Below, one piece after another: positions 1 to 5,593 of a stretch of DNA of 6,879 nt. Under the pieces are notes generated by a model. It was not told the origin of the DNA. It ran no database searches and worked only from the letters and a program-made list of their open reading frames with translations. Numbering within the stretch: position 1 is the first letter of the stretch; each line of letters opens with the position of its first letter. Origin of the DNA: Flectobacillus sp. (lineage in GTDB: Bacteria; Bacteroidota; Bacteroidia; Cytophagales; Spirosomataceae); the NCBI GenBank assembly GCA_029865665.1, contig JARXAV010000134.1, positions 1 to 6,879 of the forward strand, written 5' to 3'. The position numbers and the translations under genes are program-made.

Positions 1-221
1 ATGTGTTCGAGTAATTTAATTTTATCTTTCATAATAGAAGCAATGATTCGATATAAATCCTCATAATTGACGGTTCCACCTAATTTGTCCTCTTCAGCCG
101 CTTCTGAGAAATCTGTTGTAATTTGTATATCTACCTGATAACGATTTCCTATTTTCTGTTCTTCTTCGTAATATCCGTGATAAGCAAAAAACTCAAGTCC
201 TTCTAATGCAATAATTCCCAT
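1..221 (-). CDS. folB: Dihydroneopterin aldolase FolB, 3'-truncated by window edge
   Basis: FolB converts 7,8-dihydroneopterin to 6-hydroxymethyl-7,8-dihydropterin and glycolaldehyde in cytoplasmic tetrahydrofolate synthesis. I translated 73 codons by hand from the ATG at 221. The protein begins MGIIALEGLEFFAYHG, and the GLxFxxYHG block is typical of the family. By alignment from memory with Staphylococcus aureus FolB, the catalytic or pterin-binding residues are Glu21, Tyr53 (in TVNYEDL) and Glu72 (in KLLEH). The family is usually about 115-125 residues, so roughly the last 45, including the catalytic lysine, lie outside the window. The gene follows divIVA on the same strand but is separated from it by an intrinsic terminator at 251-283. 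It therefore needs its own promoter or terminator read-through; I found no convincing TAnnTTTG box in the 30 bases directly upstream. The family call is secure; the completeness of the gene cannot be judged. Confidence 0.92.
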   Translation of the reverse strand, partial: MGIIALEGLEFFAYHGYYEEEQKIGNRYQVDIQITTDFSEAAEEDKLGGTVNYEDLYRIIASIMKDKIKLLEH

Positions 222-250
222 AATATATAATGTAACTGATTAAGGTATAT

Positions 251-283
251 AAAAAAATCAGGTAACATTCCTGCTACCTGATT
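251..283 (-). terminator. Intrinsic terminator after divIVA
   Basis: Read on the minus strand, a perfect 9-bp stem (AATCAGGTA at 256-264 paired with TACCTGATT at 275-283) closes a 10-base loop. It is followed immediately by a run of T residues (the A run at 251-257 on the plus strand). It starts about 20 bases past the divIVA stop codon. This is a textbook rho-independent terminator for the divIVA transcript and lies 30 bases before the folB start. Leaky termination could still feed folB. Confidence 0.85.
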
Positions 284-305
284 GTACTGACATAAAATCT
301 ATCAA

Positions 306-1412
306 TTATAAATCGTCAAAAAACGAAGCGGCACTATTCACGAAACCACCACCATTCGTCAGATTTTCTTTTGTCAATTCATTCATCACCGATGAAACAG
401 TAGGTAAGCCTAAATCTTTACCATCATTGTCAGTAGTCAATTTATTCACCTTACTTGGAATAACCGCTGCAAGATTATCCTCAACTTCTTCTGATTGTGA
501 TTCTTCTACATGTGTATTTATAGAAGACGGAATACTAGCAATAGTACCAATACTTTCCTCAACGGGTTGAGCCATAGCCTCAGCACCTAAGATGGCATGA
601 ACACTTGGTAATTCTCCAATTTCATCATCGTAGTCGTCTACAACGTCATTGGCAACTGGAACTGGCAAAGGCTCTACTGGTGAAGTTGGTTCAACCATAA
701 AATTCTCAACAGTTGTTAGTTCAGCAACGTCATTTGTAGTAACTATTGATTCTTCTTGGATTGCCTCAACAACTGTCGTAGCTACAACTGCCTCAGGAAC
801 AAGTGCGGTTTCAGTTGGTACTATCTCTTCTACTTCCTGCTCTTTATCTTCACTCGCTATATTCAAGGCTGCGGCACGTTCACCTGCTTTGTCGTTTACA
901 CGCTCTTCAAAGGCTTTTACCTTATCTAAGGTTTCTGTAGCAAACTGTTTTAACTCAAATACCAAATGATCCTTATAACGCTCCATCGCTTTAAAGTCTT
1001 TTTCAAAGTGACGCAAATCACTTACGGCATCCTTTAAGATAAACTGAGCTTTATTTTCCGAATCAATAATGTTCATATCTGCTTTTTTACGAGCGTCATT
1101 TAAAATTTCTTCGGCCTCTATCTTAGCTGCTTCTAGTACTTTATCAGCTTCTAGTTTAGCTTTATCATTAATTTCCTGTTGGGCAGTTTCTGCAATTTTT
1201 AATGTTTTGAAAAGGCTCGTTTCAATTTCTTTCATTCGTGACACCTCACGTTCAGCCAATTCCAACTGGTTTTTTGATTGACGAAGCTCCTCTGCCACAC
1301 GCTCCCACTCCTGAGAAAGGGAAAGTAAAAAAGCATCTACGGATTCAGCATCATATCCTCTAAATGTTTTATCGAACGTATGCTGTCTAATTTCTAGCGG
1401 AGTTATTCTCAT
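306..1412 (-). CDS. DivIVA-domain coiled-coil protein with long acidic C-terminal tail
   Basis: This is a cytoplasmic scaffold-type protein of 368 residues. Residues 1-50 match the DivIVA lipid-binding domain: MRITPLEIRQHTFDKTFRGY aligns without gaps to B. subtilis DivIVA, with Phe17-Arg18, the membrane-inserting pair, at the same numbers. Residues about 30-185 are rich in Glu, Lys, Ala and Leu with heptad-like spacing, so a long coiled coil is predicted. Residues about 186-368 are acidic, rich in Val, Thr, Pro and Ser, and probably disordered. The tail holds two similar short motifs, GELPSVHAIL (266-275) and GLPTVSSVM (335-343), and ends SFFDDL. I chose the ATG at 1412; a TTG at 1433 would add seven residues in front of the conserved N-terminus and is unlikely. 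No membrane segment is visible. It lies 77 bases downstream of the WD40 gene on the same strand, so they may be co-transcribed. In Gram-positive bacteria DivIVA marks curved or polar membrane; the role here is not known from sequence. Confidence 0.88.
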   Translation of the reverse strand: MRITPLEIRQHTFDKTFRGYDAESVDAFLLSLSQEWERVAEELRQSKNQLELAEREVSRMKEIETSLFKTLKIAETAQQEINDKAKLEADKVLEAAKIEAEEILNDARKKADMNIIDSENKAQFILKDAVSDLRHFEKDFKAMERYKDHLVFELKQFATETLDKVKAFEERVNDKAGERAAALNIASEDKEQEVEEIVPTETALVPEAVVATTVVEAIQEESIVTTNDVAELTTVENFMVEPTSPVEPLPVPVANDVVDDYDDEIGELPSVHAILGAEAMAQPVEESIGTIASIPSSINTHVEESQSEEVEDNLAAVIPSKVNKLTTDNDGKDLGLPTVSSVMNELTKENLTNGGGFVNSAASFFDDL

Positions 1413-1478
1413 GTGTATATTATTATTTTTCAAAAATGAATGACAGATAGGCCTACTCTATATAACTATCTACTTTAT

Positions 1479-1512
1479 CAAATCTATTATTAATTACATT
1501 TCCAAATTGAAA
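1479..1512 (-). promoter_or_regulatory. Candidate internal promoter for divIVA
   Basis: On the minus strand TAGATTTG (1486 down to 1479) matches the Bacteroidota -7 consensus TAnnTTTG perfectly and would place a transcription start about 60 bases before the divIVA ATG. The -33 element is poor: a TTTG sits only 16 bases away, and a TTTC sits 22 bases away. It overlaps the 3' end of the WD40 gene. Supported by motif match only. Confidence 0.3.
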
Positions 1513-2389
1513 TATGCTTATCGTCCGACCCTGCAATTAAATAGTCAGTATAAGAATTCCAAAGCAATTTATTGATTGATGTCCCATGTCCAGCATGTCT
1601 TCCTTTATCAATCACTTTCAATAATTTAAATTCGTTGGCATCCCAAATTTTAATTGATTTATCCATACTACAGGTAGCAAAAATCGCACCATTCGGGCTA
1701 TAAACGACATCATTGATAGCAAATAAGTGTGCTGGAATGTCTTTATAAAGATTATAACATTTGTTAACCTCCCAAACTTTCACGTGAGCATCCCTCCCTG
1801 CGGAAATCAAGTAGTTATAGTCGGGTGAAAAACATACTTTGAAGACTGAATTTTGATGTCCAGTAAGTACTAATTTCAAAGAAAAATCTTTCAAATCAAA
1901 GATTTTTATAGAGAAATCACTATATGCAACTGCAAATTCAGCAGTAATAGGGTTAATATCGATACTTCGAACACTTTTTTCGGATGCTTTGATATGTTTT
2001 TTGACTAAGAATAGGTTTACATCCATGATTACAATAGTACCATCTGAAAGTCCTATAAAGGCATCATTTTCAAAAATCTTTATATCAAAAATAGCCGAAG
2101 ACGTTATTTTAACAGAATTTATCTCCTTTTTCTGAGCTACATCAATTAGATGTATTCCGTCGTAATTTTGGCCAACCCACAAATAATTGCGTTGGGCATC
2201 AAAGCAGATTGCATAAACAGAGGCTGGCACTTGAGCAATGAGTTCCCCCAAATCTGGTGTATCAAAATTCCACCGAACAACTGTGCCATCTCCTCCTGCT
2301 GAGAAAAACTGATTACCATCAGCACTAGAACTTAACGTATATACACAGTCTCTATGACCAGAAAATGTGTCTATTTTAGTTATTTGCAT
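1490..2389 (-). CDS. WD40-repeat beta-propeller protein, seven blades
   Basis: This 299-residue protein is almost entirely WD40 repeats and should fold as one closed seven-bladed beta-propeller, a platform for protein-protein contacts. Blades can be read at about residues 11-41, 57-83, 98-123, 138-165, 177-207, 220-250 and 266-297. The clearest show the GH...D...[IV]W pattern: GHRDCVYTL with DGTVVRW, GHQNSVFKV with DAHVKVWEV, AHLFAINDV with DKSIKIWD, and GHGTSINKL with DKHISIWK. Blades 2 to 4 have lost the GH and Trp but keep the strand pattern and the closing Asp. There is no signal peptide, membrane segment or fused enzymatic domain, so it is probably a cytoplasmic adaptor. The start is an ATG preceded by an A/T-rich leader. 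A good Bacteroidota promoter lies about 110 bases upstream. It precedes divIVA on the same strand with no terminator between them, which suggests the two products may work together; the binding partner is not shown by the sequence. Confidence 0.9.
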   Translation of the reverse strand: MQITKIDTFSGHRDCVYTLSSSADGNQFFSAGGDGTVVRWNFDTPDLGELIAQVPASVYAICFDAQRNYLWVGQNYDGIHLIDVAQKKEINSVKITSSAIFDIKIFENDAFIGLSDGTIVIMDVNLFLVKKHIKASEKSVRSIDINPITAEFAVAYSDFSIKIFDLKDFSLKLVLTGHQNSVFKVCFSPDYNYLISAGRDAHVKVWEVNKCYNLYKDIPAHLFAINDVVYSPNGAIFATCSMDKSIKIWDANEFKLLKVIDKGRHAGHGTSINKLLWNSYTDYLIAGSDDKHISIWKCN

Positions 2390-2496
2390 TCAAAAAATAA
2401 TTTTGTACTATGTTCAATAACACCACTAAGACTTTATTTTGTCTATCCGTTTCATTCTACTGTCATTATTTATGTATGTAAAAATCCGTGACGTAA

Positions 2497-2528
2497 CAAA
2501 TTTAGGTCAATTATGGAGTAAAGACAAA
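2497..2528 (-). promoter_or_regulatory. Promoter of the WD40-divIVA transcript
   Basis: Read on the minus strand, TTTG (2528 to 2525) is followed after 20 bases by TAAATTTG (2504 to 2497). Both boxes match the Bacteroidota primary sigma consensus (TTTG at -33, TAnnTTTG at -7) without mismatch. Transcription would start near 2490 and give a leader of about 100 bases. A near-palindromic GTGACGTAAC (2488-2497) overlaps the predicted start and could be an operator, but this is speculative. Confidence 0.55.
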
Positions 2529-2621
2529 AAAGTAGGCAACTAACTACCTATTTAAAGAGGTCAAAGGTACTGATTCTGGATATGTTACAAAAGGAACTAT
2601 TTTCTTTTCTACTTTTTACCT

Positions 2622-2652
2622 TTTGATAATCCAGAAAAGTTTATGAAATTTG
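2622..2652 (+). promoter_or_regulatory. Promoter of the phosphopantetheinyl transferase gene
   Basis: TTTG (2622-2625) is followed after 19 bases by GAAATTTG (2645-2652), which matches the Bacteroidota -7 consensus TAnnTTTG with one mismatch. Transcription would begin near 2660, leaving a short leader of about 18 bases before the ATG at 2678. It is divergent from the WD40 promoter in the same 288-base intergenic region (2390-2677), which otherwise shows no gene. Confidence 0.45.
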
Positions 2653-2677
2653 GGTTTATTGTATCAAATCAAAAGCT

Positions 2678-3316
2678 ATGTCAGTATCCCTTTGTGAGCA
2701 AATCACGAAAGACAGTTGGGTTGTATTATGGAAAATCGACGAAGATTTATCCTTCTACCTGTCTTATTTAAATATTCATGAAAACGATTTAGTTGCTATT
2801 TCAGGAGTTACCCACCCACAAAAAAAACTAGAATGGTTGGCTAGTCGTTGTTGTGTAAAATTTGCCGTTGAGCAATGTGGACTTACTTATGATGGCATTG
2901 ATAAAGATGAATATTCTAATCCATTTCTACCAAATCATCCTCACGCATTTATTTCTATTTCGCATACGAGTGAATATACTGCAACGGTCGTAAATTTTTC
3001 GAATGAAGTTGGAATTGATTTAGAAAAAATATCACCAAAACTTCAAATTGTTGCTCATAAATTTTTATCCGAGCAAGAACGTCCATTTGCAGAAATTGAT
3101 TTAACTCATCTTTGCATTTACTGGTGTGCCAAGGAAAGCTTATACAAATGGTATGGCAAAAAGAACCTTTCTTTCAAGCACAACATTACGATTCAACCTT
3201 TCGAAATAGCCAGTACCGTGATTGAAGGAAGCATTGTTCTGGATGCTGTCACTCAGACTAAACATTCTCTACGGGTTTTCCATTGGGGTGATTATATCTT
3301 AACCGTGACTGTTTAA
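2678..3316 (+). CDS. 4'-phosphopantetheinyl transferase, Sfp/AcpT superfamily
   Basis: The enzyme moves the 4'-phosphopantetheine arm of coenzyme A onto a conserved serine of acyl or peptidyl carrier proteins, with Mg2+, in the cytoplasm. The 212-residue length is right for the Sfp-type pseudo-dimeric form. Signature motifs appear in the usual order: KKLEWLASR (49-57), ISISHTSEYTATVV (92-105, with Ser95-His96), VGIDLEKI (111-118, with metal-binding Asp114 and Glu116) and WCAKESLYKWYG (149-160, with Glu153 and Lys157). All expected catalytic residues are present, so the enzyme should be active. No carrier protein, polyketide synthase or peptide synthetase gene is nearby, so it may serve the fatty-acid carrier protein or a cluster elsewhere. 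The ATG start gives a sensible N-terminus and lies just after a promoter candidate. Its stop codon overlaps that of the convergent downstream gene. Family is certain; the carrier substrate is unknown. Confidence 0.93.
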   Translation: MSVSLCEQITKDSWVVLWKIDEDLSFYLSYLNIHENDLVAISGVTHPQKKLEWLASRCCVKFAVEQCGLTYDGIDKDEYSNPFLPNHPHAFISISHTSEYTATVVNFSNEVGIDLEKISPKLQIVAHKFLSEQERPFAEIDLTHLCIYWCAKESLYKWYGKKNLSFKHNITIQPFEIASTVIEGSIVLDAVTQTKHSLRVFHWGDYILTVTV

Positions 3317-4149
3317 ATAAACTCGTCTAATACTTGCTGGATTTCTTTTACTTTATAATCCTCTCCCAGTTTTTCAAAGGCAACAATCATATTTCGTAAT
3401 GTTCTACGAATAATATCAATCGGTTCACATGGCTCATAGAATATATCATTGGATGGTATATTCAATTGAGCGATGTAATTATCAATATCAACCCGACTGA
3501 AAACCAATCCTTTATTGAACACATTGATATAAAACTGTACCTTATCTTGCTTGTAAGTCAGAATAAATAAATTTGGCAAATTAACACCGTACAAAGGCAG
3601 TCCTAACTTTTGAGCTATTAACAAATAAATGATACACAAGGAAATGGGATTGCCTTTTTTGGACTCTAGTACAACGTTAATCATGGAGTTGGATACTGCA
3701 TGAAACTGCTTTGTATTTGCACCAAATTTATATTTTCCAAAAATCACTGAATTCAATATGCGAACTTTATCCATTGGATGCATTTCTTCACGAATTTCCA
3801 TCCACACATCGTAATAGATTTGATCTATTTCCTGACGAAGTTTAAGTAACGATAAATCAGGATATTGATAGGTTGCAATAATCCACATTCCTTCCAATAT
3901 ATCTTTCGTTCCCTGCTCTTTCCAATCAATCATCCGATCGTAAAAAGTTTTGTATTGTAATTCGTGGATAATGTCTTCTATTTTTTTCTGTGTAAGCGGA
4001 CTAAACGACGTATTTACCCAACGATCTTCTAATAATGGAATTACCATTTCGCCTAAAGATCTCAACTTTTCCTCTACTAAAGTTGCCACTTCTTCATCTT
4101 CATCATCTAACAAATAGACTAAGGCTGTTATTTCAGATTCACTCATCAT
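3313..4149 (-). CDS. SirB1-like transglutaminase-fold protein, probably non-catalytic
   Basis: This 278-residue cytoplasmic protein has a helical, HEAT-like acidic N-terminus (about residues 5-45) and a SirB1/Transglut_core2-type domain (about 78-230). The family hallmark is SKKGNPISLCIIYLLIAQKLGLPLYGVNLP (two blocks, 163-180 and 181-192). In a classical transglutaminase fold a Cys starts this helix and a His lies in the following strand. Here the helix start is Pro, with Cys172 four residues later, and the strand reads NLPNLFIL (190-197) where relatives as I recall them have PGHF or PQHF, so the His position holds Leu194. I infer a structural or binding role rather than catalysis. Close relatives are widespread in Bacteroidota but functionally uncharacterised as far as I know. 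A TTG at 4158 is in frame, but tandem ATG codons at 4149 and 4146 are better starts. It converges on the phosphopantetheinyl transferase gene with overlapping stop codons. Confidence 0.82.
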   Translation of the reverse strand: MMSESEITALVYLLDDEDEEVATLVEEKLRSLGEMVIPLLEDRWVNTSFSPLTQKKIEDIIHELQYKTFYDRMIDWKEQGTKDILEGMWIIATYQYPDLSLLKLRQEIDQIYYDVWMEIREEMHPMDKVRILNSVIFGKYKFGANTKQFHAVSNSMINVVLESKKGNPISLCIIYLLIAQKLGLPLYGVNLPNLFILTYKQDKVQFYINVFNKGLVFSRVDIDNYIAQLNIPSNDIFYEPCEPIDIIRRTLRNMIVAFEKLGEDYKVKEIQQVLDEFI

Positions 4150-4277
4150 TCTATGCAAAAGATTGCTCTTCGTTAATTATTAATGCTAATTCTATAAAAC
4201 GCTACACCTCTTTGTTCTAACTCCATTCCTATCTTACAGGTGTATAAGCTGTTATCTAGTTTTTCTTGTACTACTAT

Positions 4278-4309
4278 CTAAAATACACTATAAGGACGAC
4301 AAGTCCAAA
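4278..4309 (-). promoter_or_regulatory. Candidate promoter of the SirB1-like gene
   Basis: On the minus strand TTTG (4309 to 4306) precedes TATTTTAG (4285 to 4278) by 20 bases. The -33 box is perfect and the -7 box has one mismatch to TAnnTTTG. The predicted leader would be about 120 bases. It lies in the 283-base divergent region (4150-4432), in which I see no gene or RNA. Confidence 0.35.
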
Positions 4310-4350
4310 AAAGATAAAGAATAGTTTTGGAGTAGTACGCTCACTCAAAA

Positions 4351-4387
4351 AACAGAAATATAATTTTTTTTAGGAAGGCTTTCTGTT
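4351..4387 (+). repeat. Inverted repeat overlapping the galE promoter
   Basis: AACAGAAA (4351-4358) and TTTCTGTT (4380-4387) are perfect 8-base inverted arms separated by 21 bases. The arms flank the candidate -33 box and touch the first base of the -7 box of galE. It could be an operator or a chance pairing in AT-rich DNA. Confidence 0.3.
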
Positions 4388-4394
4388 AATTTTG
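4364..4394 (+). promoter_or_regulatory. Candidate galE promoter
   Basis: TAATTTTG (4387-4394) matches the Bacteroidota -7 consensus TAnnTTTG exactly. TTTT (4364-4367), 19 bases upstream, matches the -33 TTTG with one mismatch. Transcription would start near 4401, leaving a leader of about 32 bases before the galE ATG at 4433. Confidence 0.5.
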
Positions 4395-4432
4395 TCTCTC
4401 AATTATTTCAAACACTTTAGCATATCTATCCG

Positions 4433-5455
4433 ATGAAGATTTTAGTAACTGGTGGAGCAGGGTTTATTGGTTCACATACCGTAGTGGAATTACACCACGC
4501 AGGCTTTGAGTCAATCATCCTTGATAACTTCTCAAACTCCCAAAAGTCAGCTTTACAAGGAATTGAGGAAATCATAGGCAAAAAAGTTATCTCTTACGAG
4601 GCTGACATCAATAATCCATCTACTTGGGATGCCATTTTTTCTGAACACAAAATAGATGGAATTATCCACTTTGCTGCAAGTAAGGCTGTCGGAGAATCAG
4701 TTTTAAAGCCTTTAAAATACTACCGTAATAATGTTGCTGCGACTGTTTTAATGCTTGAAAAAATGCAAGAACACCAGGTTAGTAACTTGGTATTTTCTTC
4801 TTCATGCACCGTTTATGGCCAACCTGACGCACTTCCTGTAACTGAAGCCTCTCAAGTAAAGCCTGCGAGTTCTCCTTACGGAAATACCAAAAAAATGTGT
4901 GAAGACATTATTCAGGATACCGTAAAAACAGGAAATGGTTTAAATGCTATTTCATTGCGTTACTTTAATCCGATTGGTGCTCACGAATCTGCACTAATTG
5001 GAGAATTACCTTTAGGCCCTCCTGCTAATTTAGTTCCTTTCTTGACCCAATCAGTAGCTGGTATCAGAGGAGAATTGGCAGTTTACGGAACAGACTACCC
5101 TACAGAAGATGGCACAGCAATTCGTGACTATATTCACGTAGTTGATTTAGCAAAGGCACATGTTTCTGCTATTAATTTATTGCTTAAACAGGAAATAAAT
5201 CCAGAGAACCCATATTATGATTTTTTTAATATTGGTACTGGAAAGGGAAGTTCTGTATTTGAGGTAATTCACGCTTTTGAGGAAGCTACTGGCTTAAAAG
5301 TCGCTTATTCGTTGAAGCCTCGTAGAGAAGGTGATACTACGGTAGTGTACGCAGACTGTACAAAATCAAACGAAGTTCTTGGTTGGAAAGCAAGCAAAGG
5401 TCTTGTTGAATCACTAGGAGATGCTTGGAGATGGCAAGAGAAAATTACTAACTAA
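4433..5455 (+). CDS. galE: UDP-glucose 4-epimerase
   Basis: GalE interconverts UDP-glucose and UDP-galactose using bound NAD+, supplying galactose units for glycans and linking galactose to central metabolism; it is a cytoplasmic extended short-chain dehydrogenase. The 340-residue length is standard. The NAD-binding motif GGAGFIG is at 7-13. The catalytic set Ser124 (in FSSSCTVYG), Tyr149 and Lys153 (in SPYGNTKK) falls at the same numbers as in E. coli GalE. RYFNPIGAH (176-184), PTEDGTAIRDYIHV and RREGDTTVVYAD are further family blocks. At the E. coli Tyr299 gatekeeper position I place Val305. A smaller residue there is associated with enzymes that also epimerise UDP-GlcNAc/UDP-GalNAc, so dual specificity is possible. 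The gene has its own promoter candidate and a strong terminator, so it is probably monocistronic although it sits next to rfbB. Confidence 0.95.
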   Translation: MKILVTGGAGFIGSHTVVELHHAGFESIILDNFSNSQKSALQGIEEIIGKKVISYEADINNPSTWDAIFSEHKIDGIIHFAASKAVGESVLKPLKYYRNNVAATVLMLEKMQEHQVSNLVFSSSCTVYGQPDALPVTEASQVKPASSPYGNTKKMCEDIIQDTVKTGNGLNAISLRYFNPIGAHESALIGELPLGPPANLVPFLTQSVAGIRGELAVYGTDYPTEDGTAIRDYIHVVDLAKAHVSAINLLLKQEINPENPYYDFFNIGTGKGSSVFEVIHAFEEATGLKVAYSLKPRREGDTTVVYADCTKSNEVLGWKASKGLVESLGDAWRWQEKITN

Positions 5456-5506
5456 TTTCTTTCGATTTCTCCTTTTAGTTCTAGAAAATATATCACTAAA
5501 ATTTCC

Positions 5507-5558
5507 AAATAATAGACTTTCTTTGTAGTTTCAAAGTTCAAGTCTATTATTTATTTTT
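5507..5558 (+). terminator. Strong intrinsic terminator after galE
   Basis: AAATAATAGACTT (5507-5519) and AAGTCTATTATTT (5540-5552) form a perfect 13-bp stem. The 20-base interior can add a second short stem (CTTTG 5521-5525 with CAAAG 5532-5536). The right arm runs into TTATTTTT (5551-5558). It lies about 50 bases after the galE stop and should isolate rfbB from galE transcription. Confidence 0.85.
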
Positions 5559-5593
5559 AAACTCATTTTGAACAGACTCATTAGAAAACATCT

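Noticed and set aside
649..969. Open frame on the plus strand inside the DivIVA-like gene, with Ser/Thr/Val-rich translation
   Set aside because: It is the complement of the Glu/Val/Thr-rich tail of the real gene, with biased composition and no family resemblance.
1069..1281. Second plus-strand open frame inside the DivIVA-like gene
   Set aside because: It is the complement of the coiled-coil region; the Ser/Ala/Leu-rich product merely mirrors Glu/Lys/Ala codons.
2525..2551. Terminator-like A run and TAGG...CCTA hairpin upstream of the WD40 gene
   Set aside because: The stem is only 4 bp and the A run is better explained as part of the -33 region of the minus-strand promoter.
2574..2636. 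Inverted repeat TTCTGGAT and ATCCAGAA around the transferase promoter
   Set aside because: An 8-base match 47 bases apart is expected by chance in a region of this length, and the arms do not extend further.
4035..4220. Plus-strand 61-codon frame over the 5' end of the SirB1-like gene
   Set aside because: Most of it is antisense to the well-supported gene, it has no recognisable domain, and the intergenic part looks like ordinary leader DNA.
4203..4244. Inverted repeat TACACCT and AGGTGTA between the SirB1-like gene and galE
   Set aside because: Only 7 bases with a 28-base spacer, no T run and no link to a promoter box; likely chance.
4292..4311. Small hairpin GGAC-GACAA-GTCC followed by A residues
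   Set aside because: The 4-bp stem is too weak for a terminator and the flanking A run is on the wrong side for the minus strand.
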